Shown here: positions 1-13,752 of the stretch, in pieces
Layout: each line of letters begins with the position of its first letter
Position numbering within the stretch: position 1 is the first letter of the stretch
Assembly (NCBI GenBank): GCA_037954325.1
Contig: JBBMNZ010000034.1
Location: 6,043,501-6,107,500 of the forward strand
Direction of reading: 5' to 3'
DNA from: Fistularia commersonii
Lineage: Eukaryota > Chordata > Actinopteri > Syngnathiformes > Fistulariidae
DNA: 64,000 nucleotides
Notes under the pieces: generated by a model
Told to the model about the DNA's origin: nothing
The model's database searches: none
Seen by the model: the letters and a program-made list of their open reading frames with translations, nothing else
Position numbers and translations under genes: made by a program

Positions 1-3000
1 AGGAACTAAGCATGTACTTTAAACAGCAGAATTGAGGTGAAGGGAGGGCTGTGTTTGTGTGTGTGTGTGTGAGGGTGTGTGTGGGGGGGCGTCTTTTACT
101 GTGGGAACCTGATCATCTCCCTTCTTTCTAGGTACTCATTTAACACAGACAATGTTTTGACAAAAAAGGAGGTGATTTGCTCTTGTGTTGTATTGATAGA
201 CTGGTAACACATTTAACTTTGTCACTAGTTTTTTTTATTTAGCATCAGAGCCCCCGCCTCTCCCACAGTACGTACACAGAAATCTAACTTAAACGCAGCT
301 TTATTACTTCTGTCCTGCAACAGCATCTCTCTAGGATTTGTATAAAGAGTAATTTAAGAAAGCAAAGCTGGTGGATTTTCTTTAGCGTACTGCCAAAAGC
401 AGTTTTGTGACCTTTCCGTACTTGAGGAGAAATCGCTTTAAACCAATGAAACTGATTTCCGGCCAGCTGTGCGGATTATTCCGATTAACGAGGAAAACGC
501 TGTTGCTTTTTTTCTTAATGTAATTTTGAAAATTACTTCTTGGATAAAATCTGTTTAACGTTTATCATTTGTGGCAGGGCCACAACTCATGCGCCAAAAC
601 CAACGCTGATATTCCGATAGAGATCCATTTTTTTCCGGTCAATACGGGCAAAGTGACCACTTACATATTTCACAATTCAGTGCATCAGTTTTAAAGCGAT
701 CATCCACCAAGTCTAGTCTTGTCCAAAGCTTTCCTGCATAGAATTATATACCGGACTAACTGATTGGACAGGATTATTCTTTTTTTTTTTTTTTTTTTAT
801 GAAGGCACTTTCTCGATATGTTTCTCATCAATTGTTGCTTTCAGGTCACTCATCCACTTTGACCTTCTCTGCACGTGGGACAGTGATTAAATGATAAGAA
901 AGAAAAATAAAGTGAAGTCAAACTTCTGCAGGAAGAGTGGGATCCGTCTCTTCCCATAAAGGAAATGGGATGAAATTGGTCATCGGGCAAAAGTCTTGAC
1001 TGTCTGACCTTTGTAAGTTAAGAAGCTGAGTCGCCTCACACTCACTTCGTTTATTTCCATTGCTTGTTCATATTGTTGACACGGTAACATATCCCTCTGA
1101 ACTATGTGGGGGTCCTTTACGTGCACGGATGGCCCCTCTCCCCACCCCCCCGCCATGCACACACACGTGCACGCATGAAAACACACACAAACACACACAG
1201 CGAGAAGGCCACTATACCCAACCCCCCTGTCCTTGCAGACTGCTGACCAAGCCTTGGAGTTTTCGTATTCTTTTCATCCTCCCATCATAGGAAACCAGGG
1301 ATTTGAAGAGATTATGCCAATCCTCAGTGGGGTCAAGGGGCGGAGGTGCTGGGCCACCTTAAACGTGACAGTGGTTTGGGGAGTTAGTCGGGCTATCTGG
1401 GCTCGCAGGGAGATAGACCGCAATTTCTTATCTAAAGACGCATTTTACTGTTGTCTTAAACTACAAAAGTATTTATGGTCAAAGAGGATGTGGATGAGTT
1501 TGTGTAAAGAATCTGAAGTGTATTTCCCATGCTCGTAGCCAAACATGTGTTTTTCGCTCAACAACAGTGTATTTCACAATCGCGAAATGGCTTCGGTTCA
1601 AACTAAACACATCCATGGAGACTGACAGTGGAGCCGGCAAGGCTCTCCTGCAGCAACCGACTCTAGTCAATTGAAAATTATTTGACCGTGAGTGTTGAGT
1701 GCATATCGTGAGGTTACATATACATTTGTTTATACGTATGTGTCTGTGTCTGTTTTTGAGAAGAAAAAATTCGATTTAGTGGAAAAGAAAACTTAATGCA
1801 GCAGTGAAAGTCACTACATATGAAAAGTCAATTACAAGAAAGTCTCTATTTACTTTTTGGACTTATTTTCTGGCCTTTAAATGGTCAAATATCACATAAT
1901 CAGGTTAATATGTATCCATAGTCCGCCAATACCACGAGAAGCACATGAGGAAAAATAGGTACATTAGGAGTTTGTTCTCACTGAAATGGGAGGCGTCCGG
2001 GGGTTTCTAGGATTGTAAATCCTTATGCGGCCCCATATGTTACTCTCAGTTAAATCCTTTTAATGTGTTTGTGTATTAGTGCATTTATGTCTGCATGTGT
2101 GCGTACGTGTGTGTGTGCATCTGTGGGTGAGTGTGTTTTTGTGTCACTTGAGCAGACAAACAGATTAATGTCATTATTGTGTGTCAGAGGCATCCTGCTG
2201 TTACAGCTGGTGCCTGTTACATCATCCCCGAGAAAATAGTCCAGCGGACAAACAATACATTGGAGAACAATTACAGATTAAATTGATGTACTGCATTAAG
2301 TTTGGCGGTTTCCCTTTAACTCACAGCCATTTCTGGACTGTGAAAAATGTTGCGATCACAATGATGAGTTTGCTTGTTTTCATCCGGAGTTCGGTCATAA
2401 CGGGTGTTCTCAAGTGTTCGATCCACGTGAAGTGCAACAAAGAGGAAACTCGGTTAAGTTCTTCTCTATGATGACAGGGGGAGTAATTGATTACACGCGG
2501 CACTGAGCAGGCAGACCCAAGGAGCGCTGCACAATGCCAAGGTGACACAAGAGCCGGGAGGGAACGAGAGAGCAACAGAAAACCATACGCCATCTCTCAA
2601 GATAAAGACTTTTATACGTCTTGGTCATAGAGGGAGACGTGGAGAAAAATCTCAAGATGGTAACAAAAACATTTTATTCACAAATAACCATATGTGCCGT
2701 GCTGGTCCAGTGTGCATGGAATCAAGTATCTCTATCAAAGAGGTGCTTTCCTCTGCATGGATGAAATAAAGCTGGAACGCTACATGCTTTAAAAAAATCA
2801 CATTAAAAACAACTGATAATGATCGCCTGGGTTTGTCAATTTGTTTGTTTCTATTTTCACACTTTTCCTCATCCATTACTTCTCATACGGATGGGATTAT
2901 GAACAGGCCAAGAAGAGGGGGACTCGACTCAACTGCTTTTTGGGAGGGGGTTTGTAAATGAAATGCGGTATGAGTCACAGAACAAAGAGGGAAACCCTGG

Positions 3001-3033
3001 GTGTGTCCACTTAGGATCACATCAGGAGGAGGT

Positions 3034-3035
<2 letters not shown>

Positions 3036-3082
<47 letters not shown>
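3036..3082. repeat. (TG)n microsatellite
   Basis: This is a TG array of about 23 units in the nav1 intron. Confidence 0.95.
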
Positions 3083-3086
<4 letters not shown>

Positions 3087-5257
3087 TCTGCATGTGAAAG
3101 AGATTCAAGTGTAAGCCAGTAGATGGCGTTAGATTACAAAAAAGCATTTAAAAGATGATTTTAAAAAGTCTACCCCAATTCTCTCTTACTCTCTCTTTCT
3201 CACACACACACACACACACACCCCTCAAGTGTGGTCCTCAGTGAAAAACTACTACAGCTTGTCCCAAAGGAGGAGGCCATGACAAGGCCTATTTAGTTGC
3301 CCAAAATAAGGAGTTCTGAGTCCATGATTTGATCTGATAGCCAAAAGTGAAAAGGCCAGATAACGATGTCAAGTGTTCAATTCACAACAAAAAAATAATG
3401 GCATGGTATCAAAGATTCTGGCGGAGACTGAAAAGTGGAACTCTTTATGTTCTAAATCAAACACATCTCTTTCTGTTCCTTAAACTAGATTAACTCACTT
3501 CTGTTTTCCAAGAAAGAGAACAACACAATCAAAACACAGTAACCACAGACACTGAGCAGGTTCAGAGACAGAGAGTGTTTCGTGTGCGCGAGTTTGCATG
3601 AGTGTGCATGAGTGTGTTTGTCCTGCCCAAACAAATGTTTTCATAATTCAGACGGTTAGTGCACTGAACCAGTTTGTCTTGCAGCGTAACCATAGAAACC
3701 ATGAGTTTACTAATGGGAGGTCGTTGAGGATAGACGCTCGTCCATCCGGAAATGAAATCGTCTGCACCCGGCGGGGCAGATAAAACAAACCACACGCTCT
3801 TCCAATCATCAACACGCGTCGATGTGCACCTTGAGTCTGTTATCGCCAGCAGATAAAGAACCTATATCAGCGCTACCTTTATAAACACAGTTGACATGCA
3901 AACATGCTTGTATGTCTCTAGATGTGTGTGTGAACCAGGAACCTTCTTGCTGTGCACAGTCAGAAACACTCCGATCAGAGAATCTATATCCTCGTATGTA
4001 TTGCATAAACAAGATCAATAGATATTGTCTGTCTTGGTGGTTGTCAATCACTCCCGGCACAACTGGCGACTGAATAAACAGCAGCTGGTGTGGAACTTGG
4101 ATTAAATCTGCTATTTGTTCTTGTGTTATTAGCGAACACCTGAGTTTAAACCTGAATTTCTCAAACTGAAAATGACTTGTGCCATAAATGGACCATAAAA
4201 TTACAAACGATAATCCACATCCACCATTGATGCAGATTTAATAAATATGTTCCAATTACAATGAACATGTTGTCGTGCACGTAGTAAATATTAATGTAAA
4301 GGAATTCCTGAACCTTAGAAAAATGCTGGGTTGAAAAACCCCAGACCACACCTCATTACTCTTCTACATTAAGTATACACTCACACTCAGGAAAATAACT
4401 GCCTTGTGATCTCCCCTCCCTCTGTTTCCCAGTGAGAGTGACGAGTGCGTGAGCTTTGGGGGGGATAGAGGGAGGGGTGCGTTTCCAGATGTAAGTGGAA
4501 CTCATCAGACTGGGGGGGGGGGATACAGGAAAAGGATAACTGACACATGAGGTGCTGACTCAATGAGGGGTGTATGTGTGTCACGCAGGTCTCAGTTCAG
4601 TCATGGTAAACCTTCCTTCGTCCGTGATTCATGTCTGCAAAGTATAAGTCAAGTGAGTCACGGTAAAAACTGCGAGGACCCGAAAACTACTTATTCTTTT
4701 ACCACCAAACTAGTAGCCTACTTTCCCTTTCCATTTCCTTTCCCAACAACAAAGAGAACACTTAAACAAAGAACATGTGTGGATGTGTGGATGTGTGATG
4801 CATAATGGATGTGGGGAAGTCCTATATATAATATATATATATTTATATATCTGTGTGTATGTTGTTGGGATGAAACATAATAGTCTAGTCTGACTTTTAT
4901 ATGACCAGGGTTGTGTCTGTATGTATAATGGCTGGGAATGTGCAATAAATTATGAGGCAGAAGAGGGCAATCCTGCATGTTGACAGGGTTGGAGAGATGG
5001 AAAAGCTTCGCTGCCCTCTAGTGGTTACAGCCGCTGCAGGCAAACCGTCAACATCAGATAATGGGTCAGTTTGCAAGTTTTATGTTTATTTAGATGCAAC
5101 TGCTTGTACAGTGTCTGGGCGAAGCGATTTGAAGATGACAAATTTGAATATAGATACTGATAAGCCGGGTAAGATCGCCGAACTGCTTGTGGTGTCTTGC
5201 ATTGTGGATCGGCGTATGTCATGGAAGGCAATCATTCTGGGGACGTGTAAAGTGTGT

Positions 5258-5288
<31 letters not shown>

Positions 5289-5379
5289 GTGACAGAGGTT
5301 GTTTGAAGAAAAACGGCAGGTGTCACTCTTAGGTGTGTCCATGGAGACAAGGTTTTCCTACAGCGATTGCGTTCTAACT

Positions 5380-5450
5380 CGAAAGCAGGAGTGAAGAAAC
5401 CCTAGCGGATGAGAGGTGAAACATCGAGTCCAAGTGCCACTAAAAGAAGA
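5380..5450 (+). repeat. Short relic of the same teleost repeat
   Basis: The sequence GTGAAGAAACCCTAGCGG followed by ATGAGAGGTGAAACATCGA matches the core of the repeat at 54920-55100. It lies in a nav1 intron. Confidence 0.5.
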
Positions 5451-7040
5451 TTTTGAGCACCACCTTGAGGGCTGAGAACCTCCAAAAGTATAAAACATAC
5501 ATTCCTGAAACAACCCGGTGCACAGTTTGGATCCCAGTGAATGAAGATCTCAAAGTTTGGCATTGTTCAACTTATGAATACGGAGTATTCATGAAAAACC
5601 ATAATGACCTCTGGTGTTACAACTGCTTTGATCCCATCGCGAGATGGTCTTCAGAACACCATGGCGTGCCTTCTTACAGACTAATGACTCAAATCGTTTC
5701 ACTAAAATAACACAAATCAATCCGGGCGAGATTTAAAATCAAACAGGAATCCGTGGCTGGAATCTGGCGGACGCTGAGGGAATAAACCGATCAGCCGATA
5801 AAGAAACCGAAGGCCACGAAATCAGCATTGGCAAAATCTTGGGAAAAGCGTAAAAGCTCGAGATAATACAGTCTTCCAAAGGCTCACAGTGATTTAACAG
5901 TTACTTGCCTTTTGCTTTGCCTGAGAACACAAGAAATAAGAAATACGAAATTTGCTGAACCATGAACTGAAGATACACAGTAATGGTACAAAGACCAGAA
6001 CTGTGTTGCAATCAATTTTGCGGCGACTGGTGGAACATTTTTGTGGCTGCCATGGAGATGTCAAGCTGTGGCTCGCAGAGATTTCATTTTTTTTTTTTTT
6101 GTTTGCTCGCGCAGACTTTGAAGCTTTATTCATCCTGCTTGCCATAATCATAGTCTACAATGAGATAATATGTTTTTCTTTGTTGTGCTTAGGTTTGCAC
6201 ACTGAAACATGATGCAAAATTTAATGTTGTTGTTTCGCCTCCTTAGACCGAAGATCTGCAATAGTTTCAAGACAAATCAAGGGCAAAGATCTCATATAAC
6301 GGGTAAATCACCCAAACTAGACACACCAAACAGTTTAGAGTGGATTCCAGCATTGCCGAGACACATTAGCTGGCCATCGGACTGTCAGTGTGATCATCAG
6401 TGACACCAAGGTAAACAAAATTCCGCACCGCCGCGTTATTCGGAGACTTACAAACGCTGCTTTGGCAAAAGTACTGTAAACTGCTAACGCTGTGAGGGAA
6501 GTGCAGATTTCACAACTCAAAAAGGAAACACACGGATGAGCATTTCAGATTATCTCAGTCGAAATCGGTCACTTTCGGCCTTCTATTTGATTTCAACATT
6601 GAATTCATGGGTTCTAGCCCGGGCACTTCTGACTGATCCCTCATTGGCTCGGAAAAACCTATCACCACTTTTTCAAAGACTTTGACATTCTTGCCCCGCC
6701 AGGGAGCTCTGGTAGGCAACACTACATGGAAACTTGCTGGATGTGCTCAGAGGCATCCAGCTCCGATCTCTACAAGGGGGAACCATAAACAAGACGTTAT
6801 TCCTGGATGCTACAACTGCTGGCGTCAAGAAGGAGACTGTAGGCTGGATGTGATACAGCAGAAAGAAAGGGGGTTGGTAAACCAGTGTGTGCATGGCAAC
6901 CGCAGCTGACAGGGTAGTGTGTGGCCGTTTTCAGAACACAATTAACACTGAGATCATTGATAAAAATGAATGTTTTCCAGTTTCCATCAGCAGCTGATAC
7001 CCATCACATGATGCATCATAATAAAGAAATCGAATCTTAC

Positions 7041-7367
7041 CCATTACCGAGATCGTCAATATCAACATCGTCTTCATCATCCTCATTTGGGCTCTTCCCG
7101 CCAACGTCACTGTCACTGAGGTAGTCTCCTTTGAGAAGGGACGGATCAGACTCATCCAGAGCTTCAATGAGATGGATGCGGGACGTGTGGCTGATCCGGA
7201 GCGGAATGTCTGACTGGGTTGTACCTGTTGAGGGGGCGTCACCTGCCTGCAGACGCGGACTGGCTTGACCTTGGCGCCATGACAACGGAGAGGATCGGTT
7301 TGATAGACTGGAAATGGAAAAGGCAGCAGCTTCATCACTGTCGTAGCACATGGTTCCCTCCACACAG
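7041..7367 (-). CDS. nav1: nav1 coding exon (327 nt, CYDSDE...SNRSSPLSWR)
   Basis: The exon lies between acceptor ttatctgtag and donor GGTAATGG|gtaaga. It encodes CYDSDEAA, SLSNRSSPLSWR, SPRLQAGDAPS and an acidic tail rich in Asp and Glu ending DDLGNG. The order of blocks matches human NAV1. The fish exon lacks the stretch around EGTPAWYMHGERAHYSHTM present in human NAV1 and is therefore shorter. An alternative donor 7 nt upstream (CTCG|gtaatg) is possible but weaker. Confidence 0.93.
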
Positions 7368-10300
7368 CTACAGATAAAGAGAGGTGACATGCTTTTATTT
7401 CCCGAGCTAATGTCAATTAGAATAAAATGCAGTTGGTCTGCCAAACGCCCAAGATAGTTGTGTACAGCTATTTCCTTTGACAATCTTTCCCTGCATCTCC
7501 CTACACCATTGTGACTCAAGCATTTATTTTTATCACTTTAGTTTTAACGAAATGCGAGTCAGTCTTGGGCAGCGGGCTCGTTTTGGAGTTGAGTTTGGGG
7601 GTAAAATATGTACATCTGCAAGAATACCTTTATGGATGGGATATATAAGAACTGGCTGATGTTTGAGCACTAATTTCGTTTTTTTTTTTTTTTTTTTAAG
7701 ATGAATGGAATACTTGAAATCACACTCAAAACAGACAGGAAGGAAGCATCGGGACGATGAGTGAGAGGTTGCTGCTTGTGTTTTTCACAGACTTCCTGCT
7801 TCATATACGTCCGATATGCGCATCAAATTTTGTATTGGGCGATACATTTGCTTCACACCGCGCAAATATTTCAGTCTAAACACTTTACAGGAAATATGAC
7901 AACTGTTTGTGCAGGAAATTTCCAGAGATTGGCAGCTGGCCCTGCCGCAAAATTTGCCTTCCGAGACACAGAGAGCCGATTCAAGGTTATTTTGGTACAA
8001 TAAAGTATAAATGGCAGCGGAAATGTATTCCAACAGGGACCCATCTGCTGATTTGCTCTTCAAGTAGGAAGCTCCCACTGAGGAACACAGGGAGGATACA
8101 TGACGGGAGACCCGCGGACGGGCAGATGTAGGGGAAATTCTCAAGGACAAAGCGAAAGACATGGGGAAGGTAGTCCAAGGCGGAACATGAGGGAAGGCAC
8201 ACACAAACTCACATTCACATAATCAGTGCATTATGTGCTGCATATGCGAGTGCATACTGACAGGGTCCTCTTTGAAGGCAGCATTGACTTAATCCCGACT
8301 CACATCTTCTTTAACCAACAGTGAAGGAAAGAAGCTGAATGTGTGTAGCCGCAGGCTCAACAGGAATACTGATATTGATCACAACATTCACAAACAGTTA
8401 ACCACCCCATCCCAGCATGCTGTTACTGATGTCAATAAGTCTTGGCCCGTCTCAATCGCTGTTCTCCTGCTGCAAATGATTTTTAGATGACTTGGCAAAG
8501 GCAGTTTTTTTTACAAAGTCTAACCTGTGGCTCAGCTGCACCCCCCTCAGGCTGGTCATGGTTTCTTCCAGGTTCTGCCGAAGGTCCAGGACATTCTGCA
8601 CCGTCCTCTTCCTCTGAGATTCTGGGTCTACGATTGCAAATAAACAATCAATCACAAAGAGATATCTGAACAGATGTGATTGCGTGCTACATAAGCAATG
8701 ACAGGACATGTTACAGATAGGACAGATATACCTCCATTATCTGATCAAGGAAAAAAAATAATATTTATGCTATATGTTGCGTTGAAGCAGTCCAGTTGCC
8801 AGTGGCAAAACTTTGGGATTATATAAGAAGTATGTCACATGAATGTACAGCTGAAAAAAAAATCTCACGGCCAGATACCATCTTGTCCTTACTCTCCCGT
8901 CACTCCATCACGATGCTGCGCCTCTTTATTGCACTGCGTCACCGCGGAATAAACCAAAAGCCTTTCTCACTTAAAACCCATCAGGGAACACGATGGCATT
9001 TGTTTCACCCCTAATATGCTGTAATCTGCTCAGATTGGTCCACATAAATTGATGCTTAGCTACCTAGCATGAATCTATGTATCTCCCTGTCTCTCTGTCT
9101 TCGCTTTGTGTGTGTGTTTATTGGGATTTACCCTCAGGGGGGTGAGAGATTGGATGCAATGATAGACAATAAAACTGTCTAAACTGCCTCGACACGAAAA
9201 GACCTCAAGGGTTCAGAAGATTGGGACACCAAGCATTCAAGCTCAGGATTTAAGGAATGTCTCCAGTGACAACGTGTTCAGCTGAGAATGGATATAAAAA
9301 TCTTACAAACAATGTATATTTCATCTGTCTTTTCAATTTCCAAGACTTTTCCAACACTTTGTCATTTTTGGTAAGGAGTCAACGAACTATTAGTAACAAT
9401 TTATGGCCACCTTGAAATGTATCCAGTGCTCATATGATAATTAATTACAGTATAATTACATAATAATTACAGCAAGGCTTTTAAGTGTGCCTTAAGGCCT
9501 TTCAAATGAATATATTCATATATTCAATATATTTAGAATATATACTTTTAGGCACTGGCACTGAATACCCTAAAAGCAGGTGCTCTGCATTTGCTCTTTT
9601 TTTATAAATTGTTTGAATGGATAATTTTGACAATAATTCACAATGACTCGATATTGGGAGTTGAAGTTGCACCGATGAGGATCGAGCTGCGGCGGCGATA
9701 ACCAGCAAGGAGTATCTGTGTTTTAAATGTAACTAATGTAACTGCACTTAATATATATGTTCAACATACCTTTTCCACAAAACCCCGGACAAATTAAATA
9801 TTCCCTTTATCCATAACCAAAATCAATTACAGTATATGACCCGAAACACAGACACCACCAACAACGCTACTTTCTTTGGGGGGAGTCCAGCTGGCTAGTG
9901 GGACTACGGGGGGGGAAACCATTCGACTGAACAAAGAGACAAACCATGTGTCAACCTCAACAACAGCTGCAAACACCAAACCGTGCACACATACACACCA
10001 ACGCACGGAAGGTCTACTCGCTTGCATAATACACACTCAAGCATACCGAGGAACACTTATGTTACACCAAACCCAATTTACGGGGTCGGATTGATTTTTT
10101 CAAAGAGAATGGCCACATGGACAATTGATTAGACAGCTCTGGGGACAGGCAACTTATCGGAGAGATGATGGACTCATCGTGATCCGATTCTTTGCTGGTC
10201 TCTCACATACACACACTTCTAATATAATACCACAAAAATAGATCAACAAAAAAGGAAACACCATGGCTTAATTAAGGGTTTTATATGAATGGAGGCGAAA

Positions 10301-13300
10301 AGGTGAAATTTAGCCTTACATCTCTACTTGTACAAAGGTTTAGTCAGGATAATGAACCCCTGAACAAACCCCTATTCGAACACAAAGCTTGACAGGGCAC
10401 GCAAACACACATAACATTCACAAGCAGCCTTTAATTGGACAGTTTTAATTATCCTAAATACGAGCTTTGTTTAACAGTGCCGTCAAATTGATTGGATACG
10501 GCCTGCATGTGCTTGTGTGTGTGTGTGTGCGCACACTCGTCTGTAAAAGACTTCCTGTCCCGCCTCTGCCCTGACCCTGGTGGTCCCAGCTGGCATTGGG
10601 TGGGGGTATGATGGTGGTGGGGAATTAGGGATGCAAATATCCCCGTCAGCCTTGGCAGCTCCCCAGGGGTGCACATGAATTACACTGATCTTGTTTAAGC
10701 AGAGTGTGTGTGTGTGTGTGTGCACGTGAGCACGTGTATGTGTGTGTGTCTGAGTGCTGTGAATAACAAGCCCCACCTCTTTTTGATGCACTCATGAATA
10801 CACACTCCAAAGAGGCTGTGAAACCAGCTAATGGCCCACTCAGACTCTTGCTTGGAGAGTCAGCAAGTTATAGAGGGAGCAATAAGTGCGACCATGTGCT
10901 TGAAGCACAGGTCAACCTTTGCAATCAACTACAAGACTCAGACAAAACAGCAGAAACTGGCAGCCAAATGAATGTTTAAGGCCCCAAAGAAAGGGAAGGT
11001 TCTGAGTCTAGCGGACAAAAGGAAGTACCTCAATTCATTTCATTCAATCACCCCATTCTTCTTACTCTGTTAGTGGGTTTGTTTGGCCACAATGTATAAA
11101 AGAGCATTGGTGGCCATTGGGTTACGAAGAAAAGCCATGCAAAGCAACTTGGTTTCTGCCCCACCACCAACCCACAACTGTAAGAACTTGGTGCTTAATC
11201 TATATTTACATTTTACAACTGTTTTGTATTACAGAAATTAGATTTTGCTGTCTTACAAATACAAAATCTCCCAAATGGCACCCCTTGCCTTTGGGTGCAA
11301 ACCACCGACGCTATATGATCAGAATTCATCATCCCAGACAGAAGTGCTGACGGTGCAGAGCTCTTTCCCCGCATTATGACCCCGTATGTCTAATTTATGC
11401 TAACTATGACTGAGGAAAATGTCAACAAGAGAAACAGAATGGAAAAAGAGGAACAAACCACATCATGCTTTTTGACTGTGCTTGTTACCAGGATAATGGC
11501 TTGGTTTATTGGTATTTGCCACCGCAAAAACCAACCTTTTTTTTCCGAATGTAGAAGAAATTGTTAGATTTAGATTCTTTTTTTTAACTACTATCTGAAG
11601 CTGACAAAGTGAGTGAGAAAGATAAAGAGAGATATGGCTGTCTGCTTGGTTTGCTCCCTGGGGTTACTTGACTCCCAACCCCCCCTTTAAAATGGAAGAA
11701 ATGCTCCAAAGATACACTAATGGTTCTATGCTGGCAGGGATGATCTTCAGTTGGATGGGTTGATGTATTTGTGCAGAAGTGCTGCATCATTTCTCAGCTG
11801 TGTGCTTCATGTATCCCGACGATACATCGCCATGTTCATTGCACTGCGTGTGTGTGTGCCTGTGTATGCACCCCGACCAGCGATACCATTAATTTTGCGG
11901 AATATGACGAAACATCTGAGCGATGGTTCCCCCATTTCTATTCTCTTCTCGTTCCTTCCCTCCGGGGTTCATGTGTCTCTGTCTGGCCCACACGTGCGCA
12001 CATATATTAGTGCCATCACAACCTTTTTCCAGTTACAGTGCTTTCATCACGTGATGGATGGATGTGGTTAAGTATGACTGCTATGATAACATAAAGCATC
12101 TCTACACCTTTTGGAATCTTCGACAAAAGTCACAGGATTATAAATGCCCGTTTATTCAGTACAGTACAGTCACTAAGACATTCCTTGAATGCTCGTGACA
12201 CAAACAGATGCTCCTAAAGGTCCTCTGTGGTTGTTGGAATTACTTTACCTTACATTATTGTGGAATGTTTTTTTAGCGTGGGTTTGTTTGGTACAACTGA
12301 ATTGTTTCCACAATGTACAATTTCCCTGGAGTGACTATATACTGTGTGTGTGTGTGTGTGTATATAGATGAATAAATCTATAATCGAACTCCTTGTCATC
12401 GGTCATCTCCGTTGTCCCGTCCACAGCACAGTTTGCAAAACAGGAAGCATTACAACATGCAGCCGTTCCTGCACATCTGGACAGACAGTATAAACATGCA
12501 AGAATGTACTAAAATATGTGCGTTTGCACTAGCACACAGATAAACATATGCAACCATGTGTCGGAGGCTCAGCGCTTTGTTTGAACCCTTAAAGATCTTG
12601 CTTGATTAATACTCCATGAAGATGCAGAATATTGTATCTGTGTGCAACACTACATAAATTGCTCTTAGTTCTTGCGCTTTAGGCGATGCAGAAATAATTT
12701 CTGTGACATTTCAACTGATGTCTGCACACATGAGTAGAGGAGATTGAATAGCCTGTCAGGGGTAGTATTACTTAAAGTTCAATCCATGCATTGGGCTTGA
12801 TGGGATGATGCTAAAGTGAAAATGTATGGTGGGCTACAAACTTTCTTGGTTTGTAGTAAAGATATGTCACATATCAAACAAATGGGCAAAAAATAGTTTG
12901 TGTGATGCAGTGATGTAGTTGAACCACAGTATTGAACCAACTGACAGATACTGGCTGTGCTCCAATGTAGGGGCTGCAGGCTCTGGAAGAAGTTTTATCA
13001 ACTGGCATGGCAAGAGCCTCAAGCCTGGCTAACAACCCCGCGTGCCAAATGTCCTTTGGTATTAAAACTTTACAAATGGACATCAGGAAAATGCAAAATT
13101 TCAGAGTTGCCAGTATTTAACGTAGCACTTAAACCTTTAAACTTCGCTTATCGGCTCAGACCCGGCTCCGAATATTGACCCGAACGCAACCGTACGCATA
13201 AACAAACTTGCAATATCTCCTTAACCTCGGCCCGATCGGATTAGAAGCCGTAGTGGCCTGTGCTCAGAGGGGCAGATAAGAGGGCTTTGAGTGTCTTTAG

Positions 13301-13707
13301 AGAAGTTTACTTTTTGCAGAAAAGAGGGTCAAAACCTCACTGAGGTTACACCAAAAGTACTTGTCAACTCCAGTCTTCTTTTAAAGAGTGATTTGTGGTT
13401 GGATTCATCATTGCCGCAGACACAGATTCGGATTAAAGGCGTGCGACACACTTTGAAGGATGAAGAGTAGCACTCAAACAACTCTTACATATACAGCATA
13501 AAATCCCAGAGAATAGTGTGTTGTTGCTAAAAAGTATTGCAACAATACTATCATTCACATTGATAATTATATGTGCACAAGCTTGCAGCATTTTGAACTG
13601 TCATTTATTGCACTCTCATCCGTATTTATTGCCCAAAAACTGTCACCTTGAATTTCATTCTAAATCAGTGCAAACAAAGACCCACACGCATTCATCTACG
13701 CATCCAG

Positions 13708-13752
<45 letters not shown>

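Larger units (their letters stand above)
1..7040 (-). other. nav1 intron, left part of window
   Basis: This stretch is the beginning of the nav1 intron downstream of the 7041-7367 exon. I find no nav1-like or other coding exon on either strand. It contains (TG)n at about 3036-3082, short (CA)n at 3202-3221, an AT dinucleotide tract near 4825-4850, a long G run at 5272-5289 next to (TG)n, and a relic of a teleost repeat near 5380-5450. Confidence 0.7.

Noticed and set aside
6931..7416. 161-codon minus-strand frame overlapping the nav1 exon
   Set aside because: It is a shadow frame; the nav1 reading in the neighbouring frame has clear family blocks and splice sites.
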